Below, piece after piece: positions 12,149-23,595 of a DNA stretch of 64,000 nucleotides; the stretch's first letter is position 1; each line of letters starts with the position of its first letter. The position numbers and the translations under genes are program-made. The stretch is from Stropharia rugosoannulata (lineage: Eukaryota; Basidiomycota; Agaricomycetes; Agaricales; Strophariaceae). The stretch is from NCBI GenBank assembly GCA_028532985.1, contig JANCIK010000008.1:2666001-2730000 (forward strand), in the 5' to 3' direction. The notes under the pieces were generated by a model that was not told the DNA's origin, searched no databases, and saw only the letters and a program-made list of their open reading frames with translations.

Positions 12149-14151
12149 GGCGATGTTGATTTACTTCAAACATACTTTTATAGTAAGTACTTGCTGGAGT
12201 GGGCATATGTTGGCTACCCACGTCCCTACCTTCCCAACGCCCCACTACATTACTGCATCATGATTGTGATTGGATATCACGGTTGGCTGCGGTTCGACTT
12301 CAGCCAAGTTTCGCTAATACATAGTGATAATAATGATATGTTGTACGCTACATACTTACTAGCGTGGCTTGGCGATTCCCATTTGTTAGTTTCCCAATAA
12401 ATGTTCTCTATTACAAGTTCTACATAGTTCCCTTCTCGAACTTTGATGGTGAAGTTCGATACGTTGACGTTATCACTTTTTGATAGCGCTAGGTCTGATT
12501 ATTGAATGCTGCACAGCAGGCCTGGAGTCTGGAGACTCTGGCTGCGTGCATCAGAATTGACTTGGGCGGTTTCATGCAGCCGAAGAGGGCTTAGTTCTGC
12601 CTCGACGCATATGCACATGTCGAGCTCGTACATAAATTCTTAAGGCTTCCTTGAACGCTAGGTAGTGTCCTAGACAATAAGTGGTTATGTAGAAGCTTAG
12701 CCGGGTGCACTGCCTCGCACGTCGCATGGCTGGCTGAACTAGCAGCCTAACCGTAGCCGACCCGTCTTCCGACGTTTGATTGAATGTGCGTTCCGGGTGT
12801 GGAATTATATATGTACATTGACAATAATTGCAATGTCTACTATGCGTAGTATTGATACTCACGGATCCTTCCGACTCGGGCTCGGTGATATCGAGTGTCC
12901 TTCGCTCTGTACAGCAATTTAACGGTCAGAGAATGGCAGAAAGCTGTTGTACTGTCGTTTTGGATACTTAATTGACTGGCACAGCGGAGTTAGGACGCGG
13001 GAGGGGGCGCACACGACTTGTTGTGACTGAGAATAATGATTTTTCCGGCGTTGTAGTTGGTGTGTGTACTTACTTTCCGTATGAGATATACGAGATATTC
13101 TGGGAGGGGTGTGGTGTCCCGGGGCCTGAGCCTGAGGCTCGACGTGCCCTGAACTTTATATTCAATCTATTCATGTACACTCATACTGTATGTATTAGAG
13201 GCACATCACCTGCTCGCCACTGGTGGGCGCTGTGGCTTGTTATCTTGACGCGACGCACAAAGGGGATTGAATGGAGGGAATATGGGTATATTGGTGTTAT
13301 CTAGTACCTATTTATTCATTTGGAGTACAGGAAGAACTCGACACATTGAATGTTATAGGTATTTGTAGCTTGGAACGGCGCGGCAAAAGGCACGCATGGA
13401 AACCATACCTCGCTCGGGGGAGCGGATCGCGACCCCCGCGGAATAAGGGAGGCAGGGAGGCAAGCGGAATTCACGCTCATATGTGTAGCGCGAATTTGAG
13501 CACGCAAATGGCCAAAAGTGCGCTGTGTGGTGGTGTGCGGTGCGTGGTTTCCGGAGCGAGGCATGGTGCCCGGAGGCGGGCGTGCTTTCCGGAACGAGGA
13601 TAATATGTATGAGGCGACTCACATAGTATGTGTGTAGTTTAAACCTAGGCCTATTTATCCGATTATCTGACCCAGCCGTGCTCAGTTGATTTGGCAGTGA
13701 GCGTGACGTACGTAGTCGTCGCAGCTCTGCTTCTGCTATCCTTGAGCTTGATTATTTGAATCTTGCACTGGTATCGCCGTCTTGTATTGTCGTTTCACCG
13801 CCGAGGAACGCCCGAGCCTCTGCGCCGTGAAGTAGGTTATTCTCCGTATATTTACTTACCGTCAGGCGGCGTTGGGTCGCCGGATGCCTTGGGCTGCGCG
13901 ATTTTGGCTGCTTGGCTGCGCTGGCTAATATCGCGCGTCGCAGTGTGCTGAGAGTGCATATTTTGGGCGTGATAAGGAGAGATTTTGGGCGTGATAGGGG
14001 GGATGGGAACGAGAAGAGACCAGAGGTGGGTAGGCGGCTAAAATAGATGGAGTGTGTATAAATAGCGATGATGAGGTGGTATGGGTGTGTATAAATAGAC
14101 GTAGGACATATTTTAGAACCGGGGATGGAAGGATGTAGACTGAGTAAACTG

Positions 14152-14187
14152 TACTGACTGACTGACTGACTGACTGACTGACTGACC
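14152..14187. repeat. (ACTG)n microsatellite
   Basis: An essentially perfect ACTG tetranucleotide tract of about nine units lies in the gene-poor region upstream of PMA1. Confidence 0.92.
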
Positions 14188-15811
14188 AGAGTGTCAATTG
14201 GATTGCATGTATGTTGGCGGGTGGAATAGAAGCTGCGCGATGAGAACGAGAATGGTTTGCGCCGGGTGATTGTCGCGTTGGTGGTATATGTTGTTGGGCT
14301 TGAAGCTTGGAGAGCCCCGGGTGAGACGTGAGGTAGCTGATTTGAATGGTGGACGTGTCTGAGAGGGCGTGTTCTGTGGCATGGCATTTAGGAACGCTCA
14401 GCGAGGATGAGGCGGAGTCCGGCGGGGGACCCGCTGCTATCCCCCTGTGCCAGTGCCACAGACGTGAACGAAGGCTTGGCCGGCATCGGACTCGGACTCG
14501 GATACGGCTAGGATAAGGGTAAGAATGCGGGTTCCAGGACTAAGGGGTCTTACGAGACAAGAGGTGTTCTGAGGTGCCAGTGCGCAATGGGTATTGCGCG
14601 GTGTCGGAGTATGTGTATGTTATGTATACGAGGTGTGCGTTGTTTACGTGCCGGGATAATGGTTCCTTCCCCAGGGAGTGGATGCGTAGCCGGCGGAAAA
14701 GACGCTGGAGACATGCACGAATGGTTGGATTGCGCGGTTGTGCGAATTTGCGGGAATTTGGCTGGAGGATTTGTTTGAGACGGTGAGCAGGAGGATACTT
14801 GGGGTCCCCTGGGTTGATTGTCATGCCATGGTCTGGCGTGGTACATAATGTATTGGCGAGCGTAAAGCCGCAGCGGGCGTCCGACTGAGAGCGAGGCGAT
14901 AAAAATAGGACTGCGTGGGGTAGCTGCATGTGCTAGTGGCGTCGTGGTCGAGCAGTGGGCGGAGTGGGAAAAGAAGGGGAGGAGGCGAATGCGACGCGTG
15001 CAGCGCGCATGCATGTGCGGTGTTGCGCGCCGAGAGCATGGAAGAGTCCGTCATTAAGTGTACTCATCACCGTCGTTATCGACCCATGCGTCCGGGTACA
15101 TGCATCAGCGCGTCACGCCCTGCGCAGTGCGCGCGGCCGACGAGCTGCGTGATCCGATGAGTGCGACGCTGCTGGCGCTGGCGCCGTCGGGGGCGGGATG
15201 GGGGACGCCGCCGTCGTCGGCGGGGAGCGCGCCATCTCGTGCGTTCACGGGTGGGGCATAAGCGTCGGGCTGGTGATCGGACTCGCCGCAGAGCATGGGC
15301 CCGCGGGTGGTCCGAGCGCACCAGTCATTGTTGCGGGGTAAGAACAATTACACGCGCCCACCAGCGACGCGCTTATCGCAAATTTGAAAAGCCGTCCGAG
15401 GGTGGAGATTCGACTAAGCACCCTCTCCTCAGCACCATGCCGCGGTTCGGCACATCCCCCGTCCGCGCTCCCGGACACCGCCCCCGTCTGCGGAAATACG
15501 CTCTATGCGCGGCACGACGGTGGCGAGCGCGTGCTGGTCGACGGTGCGCCGCGGAGGGGCGTGAGTGGCTGCACGGGCGCGGAGGGGCACGGGGACGCAC
15601 GGGAGAGGGGGGCAGGGGGGCCGGCCGGTACAGGCGCCGGAATTTCTTTTTTTTTTGATGCCAGCGAGGGGGGGTTGGCAGGGCCTAATAAAAGCAAACA
15701 GAAATGAGAATGATACCGCCCCTTCTTTTCTCCCTCCTCCACACTCCTCCCTCTTCTCTCTCCAACGCCTTGCTCGCCGTCATCCTCCGCCCACTGCGGC
15801 TATAACTAGCG

Positions 15812-18800
15812 ATGAGCAACATCGAGAAAGTCCCCGGACCCAAGGGCGACTCCCCCGCCCAGTCCACGGAGAATGTCGACCCTGAAAAGAGGAAAAGAGA
15901 GTACAAGGATTTTGGCCATGAAGACGAAGGCCCTTCCAGTTCGTTTTTCGCCCATTCTCGTCCCACTCACTTTTGACGCGTTTTTCCTCCAGAGGCCCTT
16001 GTCGACATGGATACTGTACGTGCCTCCATCTCCCTTTGTTTACCCTGTGCTCATGACGTGACAGATCGAGCTCAAGGCGGAGGACTTGTACGATAAGGAA
16101 AAAGTCGATCTAGAGACCATTATCATCGATGATGTCTTCAAGCTCCTCCAGTGCGACCACAACGGTCTCACCCCCGAGGAGGCTCAACGTCGTCTTGAGC
16201 TTTTCGGTCCCAACAAGCTCGAGGTCGAGGAACAGAATCCCTTCCTCCAGGTACGTCACATCCCCGTCCGCTTCCACCCAGCTGTTCTAATTTTACCTCC
16301 CAGTTCCTGTCATTCATGTGGAACCCGCTATCATGGGTCATGGAAGCTGCTGCTCTCGTCGCTATCGTTCTGTCCAACGGTCAGGGCAAGCCCCCGGACT
16401 GGCCCGATTTCGTTGGTATCGTCCTCCTGCTGTTCATCAACTCGTCTATCGGTTTCTACGAGGAGCGCAACGCAGGAAACGCTGTCAAGGCTCTCATGGA
16501 CTCGCTCGCCCCCAAGGCAAAGGTCAAGCGCGGTGGCTCGTGGTCAGAAATCGAGTCCGCCAACCTTGTCCCCGGTGACATGATCTCCTTCAAGATTGGT
16601 GATATTGTCCCTGCCGACTGCCGTCTTACCGAGGCCATCAACGTCTCAATTGATCAGGCTGCCCTTACTGGTGAATCTCTGCCCCAATCCAAGAAGGACG
16701 GTGACCAGTGCTTCTCGTTAGTATTTTTCCTATTGTTTCTGCCGAAGGTCCATGCTAAATCCTCCTTTTAGGGGTTCGACATGTAAGCAGGGTGAAGCCG
16801 AGGGTGTCGTTATCTCCACTGGCCCCAACACCTTCTTCGGTCGCGCTGCCTCCCTCGTCGGTCAAGATGATGACACCACTGGTCACTTGCAGAAGATTCT
16901 TGCCCAGATCGGGTCCTTCTGTCTCGTCACCATTGGTATCTTCGTCCTCGCTGAGATCTTCGTCCTCTACGCTGGCTTCCGCTACCGTTACCGCCGTGGT
17001 CTCGACAACATCCTTGTCCTCCTCATCGGTGGTATCCCCATTGCTATGCCCACTGTCCTCTCCGTCACCCTCGCCGTCGGTGCTCAGCAGCTCGCCAAGT
17101 ACAAGGCCATCGTCACTCGTATCACCGCCATTGAGGAACTTGCTGGTGTAACCATTCTGTGTTCTGACAAGACCGGTACTTTGACCACCAACAAGCTCAC
17201 CATTGATCGCAACACCGTCCAGACCTACGGCCCCTTCTCCGCCGAGGATGTCATCCTCCTGTCTGCCTACGCTTCGCGTACTGAGAACCAGGATGCCATT
17301 GACGCCGCTGTTGTTGCTGCCCTCGGTGATTCCGCTCGTGCCCGCGCTGGTATCAAGCTCCTCGACTTCAAGCCTTTCAACCCTGTCGACAAGCGTACCG
17401 AAATTACCTACCGCGAGGAGGCCACCGGCAAGCTCAAGCGTGTCACCAAGGGTATGACCGGCATCATCATCGAACTTTGCACTCGCAACAAGACCGACGA
17501 CATCGAGAACCGTCTCGAGAAGGACGTCGAGGAATACGCTGCCCGTGGTCTCCGTGCTCTTGCCGTAGCCTACGAGGAAGTTGAAGGCGAGGACTTCGAG
17601 GCTGAGGGTAATGGCTTCGAGCTCATCGGTCTCCTCTCCATCTACGATCCTCCCCGTGATGACACCAAGCAGACCATCGACGATGCCCTGGCCCTTGGCG
17701 TTCGTGTCAAGATGGTCACTGGAGACCAGCTCGCCATTGCCAAGGAAACTGGCCGCCGTCTCGGATTGGGCGACCACATGTACCCCGCCAAGGTTCTCAA
17801 GGACGGCCCCGCTCCCGGCAGCAAGCACGCTTCGCTCGACGAGATGATCATGGATGCCGACGGTTTCGCTGGAGTCTTCCCCGAGCACAAGTACGAGATC
17901 GTCAAGCGCCTCCAAGGCCTCGGCCATCTGTGCGCCATGACTGGAGATGGAGCCAACGACGCCCCTGCCCTGTCTCGTGCCAACGTCGGTATTGCTGTCG
18001 AGGGAGCTACTGATGCTGCCCGTGGTGCTGCCGATATCGTTCTTACTGAACCTGGTCTCTCTACCATCGTCCACGCCATCCGCCAATCTCGTGTCATTTT
18101 CCAACGTATGCGCAACTACTCCATCTATGCCTGCGCTGTTACCATCCGTATTGTCGTTTGCTTCGCTATCCTCGCTTTCACATACAAGTTCGACTTCCCG
18201 CCATTCATGATTCTTATTATTGCGCTGTTGAACGATGGAACTATCATGACCCTGTCCGTTGACCGTGTATTGCCTTCGATGACGCCCGACTCGTGGGATC
18301 TCGCTGAGATCTTCTCGTACGCTGTTGCCTACGGTATCTACCTCACTGCCTCGACGTGCGTTATATTTTCTTTATACTGTCGTTGGGTCCTTACTAATTA
18401 TTTTCTAGTGTCGCTCTCGTGTGCATCATCATGGAGACTACCTTCTTCCAGGACAAGTTCACCGTCACTCTCGAGACTTCCCCGGTGCAGGCCAACGACC
18501 CTCAACTTCACATGATTGTCTACCTGCAAGTCGCCATCATCTCGCAGGCACTCATCTTCGTCACCCGTTCGCACGGATTCTTCTTCATGGAGCGTCCCTC
18601 GACTGCCCTCATGGTTGCCTTCTGCCTTGCTCAAGCCGTCTCTTCCATCATCGCCGCCTTCGCTGACTGGGGCTTCACGAACATTAAGAGCATCTCTGGT
18701 GGCTGGATCGGTATCGTCTGGGTCTGGGTACGTTTTAATTTTTTGCTTTGTAGTTGTTACTAGTACTGATTGACTGGTGCAGAACCTCGTCTGGTTCATT

Positions 18801-19103
18801 CCCCTGGATTGGATCAAGTTCGCGATGAAGGCCACCATCATCAAGTCTATCCGTGAGCGCCGCGAACGCCAGGAGCGCGTACAAGCCTCGACTGGTGTCC
18901 CAATCACTCGCACCCAGTCTCGCGCTGCTTCGATCCACGAGTCACTGTACTCGAACCGTGTGTCGTTCATCAAGCGCGCTGCGCGCAAGGTGGGCTTCGG
19001 ATCGAAGATCAGCATGAAGCCCGAGGAGCTCCAGCGCTTCAGCAGCATCCAGGCTCAGCGTGTCGGTGCGACGCTGGCGCGCAACCCAAGCAAGACGGCA
19101 TGA
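15812..19103 (+). CDS. PMA1: Plasma-membrane H+-ATPase (P-type, class IIIA)
   Basis: This proton pump hydrolyses ATP to export H+ and builds the plasma-membrane gradient used for nutrient uptake. Seven exons (15812-15938, 15993-16015, 16065-16250, 16304-16716, 16772-18355, 18409-18727, 18783-19103) join in frame to 990 aa. Visible landmarks are 'ALTGESLP' (actuator loop), '[14 protein letters not shown]' with the phosphorylated Asp, '[16 protein letters not shown]' and '[16 protein letters not shown]', plus hydrophobic segments at both ends. The C-terminal tail is rich in Arg and Ser, fitting an autoinhibitory region. Codon use is strongly biased to C-ending codons, which suggests high expression and creates long spurious antisense frames. 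The gene is isolated, with 7.1 kb of gene-free DNA before it and 4.5 kb after. Confidence 0.97.
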
Positions 19104-20581
19104 GGATGAGGACGTGCGCCGCACGGCCGAGCCCGCTCGCTAACCTTTGCCTGGAGATGTGTTTTGTTTTGTGTTTATAGAAGAAAAATTAGAGGTGGGG
19201 CGCAGAGGTGTGGGGGGTAGGAGTGAAGGAAGAAGAAGTTAACTTAATTATTAATGCAGTTTTGGAGGGGAAACTTGTGACTATTACCAGCCTGCCCAAC
19301 GTCCGTGTTCGACATCTCGCGCCCTTTTGTACACACCATCACCACCACCCTCCTATTTCACCCCCTCCCCTTTCTTTTCGTCGTCGGCTCTGCTTCTGGC
19401 GGTTTCGCATACCCACTAATGTTACTACCATGTTGTGCGCCGGGCGGTGGGGGATGAGGGTTTGGGTTTGGGCGGTGGGCAAGGGTGAGTTTGAGGGCGC
19501 GGGGTTGAGATCGGCACGGACCACAAGACCGACCAGTCAGCCCTAGCCCAGTCCAACTCGATCACTCCCGTAATATTTGTCCAGGCCATTGTTTTCACCA
19601 TCGTTAATATCCATTGTCCATATCCACTTATTCCGTATACACCCATCATCATCATCATTTGTTCATTTCTTATGTGTTTGACGACGACGACTACTACTTT
19701 TGGACGACAATCCTCTGTGTTTGTGTGTAATGACATTGCGTTTTACTCCTCCTTTGTTGTTCACCCTCTTGGCGAGGCGGTTCCCTGTCCTGTCCTGAAC
19801 TCTCTCCCTTTTGTCGTCCCTGGTGATGGTTGTGTTACCGTAGATATTATTTTGGTGGTTACATGCATGTGTTATGGTATGGACCTATTATGGACGCTGG
19901 TCTACCCCTTCTGTTGTACCATATCGGATGGCCCGTTGGTCTTGTCTTGGCGCCGGCTTGGATACCGCTAGTGCGGGCTTTTTGTACCTAGCCCTTCGAC
20001 TCCGCTCGATGGTCTTGGCCCGCTCACCCCGCCCCCGGCTTCCCCCTCTCCTCGGCTGCGCGCGTAATTGGTTTCTTCGACGCTTCTTCTTTATCCAGAT
20101 CCCATTCCATTCCGTTCCAATTGCCAAGTTGGACCCTCTCCTCCTCTGCCCACCCTCGACCTTTTTCTTCTCGTATGCGCAAGGCAACACGCATTTTCTC
20201 GCGGAGGACCCCAGCGCGCGCGTTCAATGTTCAATGTCGGCCGTTGCGTTTCCATGTTCTGAGTTCTCGCCTCGCTTGCTTTTTTCGGGTTTCGCCTCCG
20301 CCTCCGCCTTTGGCTTTTTGACTTTGACTTTTAGGACTTGGTCCCGATATTTGTATACGGCCCTGTAATTCATACCATACCCTACCTACCCTCGACTACC
20401 CCTACCTCGATTACCCCTTGGGCCTTCATATTCCGCCACCCACCCAAGTTCTGGATTCTTAAAACCGCGCGGCTCTGAGAATCGGATCGGACTTCGACTC
20501 GACCCCAGCCGCGCGCGCTCTGTTCCATTCCCCCATCCCCATCCGATCCGCTGCACGTCTCTTTACGTCAAATCAACACCC

Positions 20582-20685
20582 ATGTTCATGTACCGCAAAA
20601 TCCATCCGAAGCCGCCGCTAATTATTCCACCGCGTCCCCCGCCCGCCCACGTCGTCGACGACGAGCAGGGGTCTCGCGACAAAGA
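20582..20685 (+). other. Possible coding first exon, unconfirmed
   Basis: An ATG opens a 34-codon proline-rich frame (PPLIIPPRPPPAHVVDDEQ) that runs directly into a canonical GTATGT donor, after a pyrimidine-rich upstream region. I could not find a convincing following exon, so this may be chance. Function unknown. Confidence 0.2.
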
Positions 20686-21802
20686 GTATGTTACACCATG
20701 TTACTCTATGTACTTGCACGTTTTATTGGAATTTTCCTCGTTTTCGTTTTCGTTTTCGGCCGCCTCCGTTTTTTTTCGTTTCCTGTAACGCTGTTTATTA
20801 CGCTTTACTTCATTTCATGCCTTGTTTACTTACTCTTTTTTACTTTGACGTTACTTTGACGTTGACGTTTTTACGCCTTTTTACGCCTGTACGCCTGTAC
20901 GCACTCTTGCCTTGCTTCTCATTTTTTGCGTACGTGTGCTTTGTCGCGCGCTCGTGGAAGGAAGGAGCTTGGTGCTTTTGATGTTGTTTTTGGTATTGTA
21001 TATACATAGAGATAAAATGCATATATTTCTTTCATGATCATGATGACTGGATGTGTTTTTGTGTAAGCTGAGGCTGAGTGAACAAGTGAGTTAATGAGTA
21101 TGTAGAAGAGCGTATGTCCGAGTCTAGCGACGCGCACTGCGTCGGTGTTGTGCTGTCCTTAAGCTGTCCTGAACTCTCAGATCTCATTTCTCGAAATGCA
21201 GGGGTCACTTTCTTGTACACTGACACACCGGTCCACACCAGAGCTCTTTTTCCCAGTGAGCATTTTAAAAAGAATTATTACTATGCCCGAGTAACCAAAG
21301 ATCGTATTTACTGAAATCATATCGTGCGCAACTGCGCTCCTACTCCAACGTTCAGTCACCTCCATCGTCCACGAACTCTATGAATATTCAATATATACAC
21401 GACCCAAGCCCCCAGTCACCCTCATCCTATAATATCCCTCTTCTCCTCACCTCCATCTCCGAGGGGGGTCTGACGATGCCCGAGCCGGGAAGGGAGCCGT
21501 CTGGAGCAGGACCAAGTATCATGATACCTCCTCGAGTCTGTATGACATATATGCAGCTCTGACGTGCTGCCGACTATTTGCAAAGATGAAGGATCCAGGA
21601 TCTATGTCATCTGCTGGGTCATTAATCGTATACAGGAGCCATTGTCACCCGGTCATCATCGAGGTGCATCATGCAGCCTGTGCTAATGATAATACTTTGT
21701 GTGCCGGGAGGGCTATGAATATATGAATAGCGCTTGATGAGTGTGCCAGGTAATTATAGTACTCTATATGGCGATGATGATGTAGATGGATCGATTTGGT
21801 GA

Positions 21803-21830
21803 CAGGATGGATGGGATGGATGGGATGGAT
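21803..21830. repeat. (GGATGGAT)n short tandem repeat
   Basis: Three to four GGATGGAT/GGGATGGAT units lie in non-coding DNA. Confidence 0.8.
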
Positions 21831-23595
21831 CGGGTGGGCCGTATCCTGACGGCTTAAAGGGTGGGGCAGTAAGATTATGGGAAGGCTGAGGGATGAAGGA
21901 TAAAGCTTTGAAGGATGATACAGATGCATCATACGGAGGCGTTGCACTGGCGGTGCATGATGCCGGTGCCCGGTGAACCGCAAAAGTTATGTGTGAGGAA
22001 CATGTACATAGATAGCAGTGAGCACATAGTACATATTTTTGTCTGCATATGACGCCAGAGTGGGCGCGGAGGTAGCATGTAATGTACGTAGTCATATGTA
22101 ATGTACGCAGTCATCTATATGATCTATGTTTAAGTGAAGTGTAGGGTAATACATGTAACGTACGAACTTAATCCATGTACTTAGCTTACCCGACGAAATG
22201 CAGACAATGGCCGTAGCTCTCCGTAGCGGCATAAGGTTCACGAAAGCCTGAGCATAAGTATATTCTATTTGCGAGCGATATCGGTATCATAAATGATGAC
22301 GGCGGTGACGGACCATGTCATTGTCATACCATGAGACCGGGATGGTATGATGCGATGACGAGTGGTGGCACGGTAGGAAAACCGAAGGACACGCTGTTAA
22401 TTATGACAAGTAAGCTCGGATAAAGGATGCGCGCTGTGGGCGTGAGTAGGAGCAGTTTTGAGCAGTAGAGTGTTTATTTCATTTTATTCCGAGCGCGTGC
22501 GCGGTTGACCGCCGCGGCCTGCGGTGTATGTGCCACTTTACCATGGACATAGTTTACTAGAATAATGTGACTTATATTTGACTTACATTCTTCCTTAGAA
22601 GCCCCACCCATAATCCCTATATGCTAGTATTGCAGCCCACGCGGAGCGCCCGCGGGAGCAGGAGCAGGGCTGCGAAAATAATATTACTCTCTGGTAGCTA
22701 CCACCGTCTCGTGAATATTACCCAGTGGCAGCACTCACACCAAGCATTATTTACCTACGCTGTCACAATCAGCCGCTCTACACCCTCTCCCTCTACTGTC
22801 TGGGTGCAATAATATGCAGTCACTCGATGCGCATTTAATGTACACTGTATATAAAAACCACGCCCAAACCACGCCAAGGATTATGCGGCCTGCGCAGCGG
22901 GCTCGTGAATGTCATGAGCATGGATACAGTACTAATACTACGCATGTGTATAATTGGGACTTGAGCTGCCTCCTGGGACCGTTTCGCGTCACTGTTAACC
23001 CACCCTATTCACTTCTCGCGTTCGCACAATCAGCAGCGCGTGCATGCGCAGTACGGGACCCGGGGGATGCCTGTCACCCTGTCTGGCATGGAGGAACTAT
23101 TCAATACTTGAGCGGGAGGAGTCGGTGCACGCGCACACGCATGCGCACACTGAGCAGGTGCAGATACGCGGCGCATAGGCCCACTCAATACTCCTTCGAT
23201 CGTGACAACGCTCAGTGCTCAGTATCGTATGAATACCCCGCTTCTCAGCCACGTACACGACGTACGTCGATCCCAAGCCAAGTCAATCGAAGTGCTTCCG
23301 ATTACTTTCATATCCTCTTCAATCACCGCAACGCCATGTGCTGCGGTGAGCATGTAGGATCAAGAGCAGCTGCAGCACCCGCCGTTCTCTCCCGTCCAGC
23401 GTCTTGCCTGAGCGGTCCGCGGCAGGGCCGGGGATCCATATAGCACCCTCATGCCCAAAAACACAAAACGCCTCGAGCCGTACAAACCTCGGACCTGTCT
23501 TTTTATTAATTATAACAACAACATAAATATAAAGTACGCAGATCGCCCGACAAGAAGCAGTAACACTGCCCAGATCACGGACGAGCGACAACAGG

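Larger units (their letters stand above)
8699..15811. other. Gene-poor 7.1-kb region upstream of PMA1
   Basis: I find no supported exon in this stretch. The open frames are short, mutually overlapping and low-complexity. It holds simple repeats, listed separately, and an imperfect duplication of a unit containing CTGGGTAAGTAC (about 11628-11660 and 11701-11735). It becomes markedly GC- and CpG-rich from about 14.4 kb to the PMA1 start. The final ~150 bases before the PMA1 ATG are pyrimidine-rich, as in promoters of highly expressed fungal genes. An untranslated RNA or diverged genes cannot be excluded from sequence alone. Confidence 0.5.
19104..23595. other. Gene-poor 4.5-kb region downstream of PMA1
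   Basis: The region up to about 20.6 kb is strongly pyrimidine-rich on the + strand. From about 20.75 to 20.91 kb it has short tandem motifs (GTTTTC, TTTGACGTTAC, CGCCTGTA). A GGATGGAT-type repeat lies at 21803-21830. No multi-exon gene could be built. One candidate first exon at 20582-20685 is listed separately. Confidence 0.45.

Noticed and set aside
12270..12310. tRNA-like GGTTCGA box
   Set aside because: No matching A box, acceptor stem or anticodon arm could be placed around it.
12077..14187. CRISPR-like or regulated repeat array
   Set aside because: The repeats are simple microsatellites with no spacers, in a eukaryotic genome.
13752..14387. 211-codon frame with SQSVSQSV repeat
   Set aside because: The repeat is just the translated ACTG microsatellite; the rest is Ser/His/Pro low complexity.
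16755..18104. 449-codon open frame antisense to PMA1
   Set aside because: It lies entirely over PMA1 exon 5 and arises from the strong C-ending codon bias; it is low-complexity with no domain.
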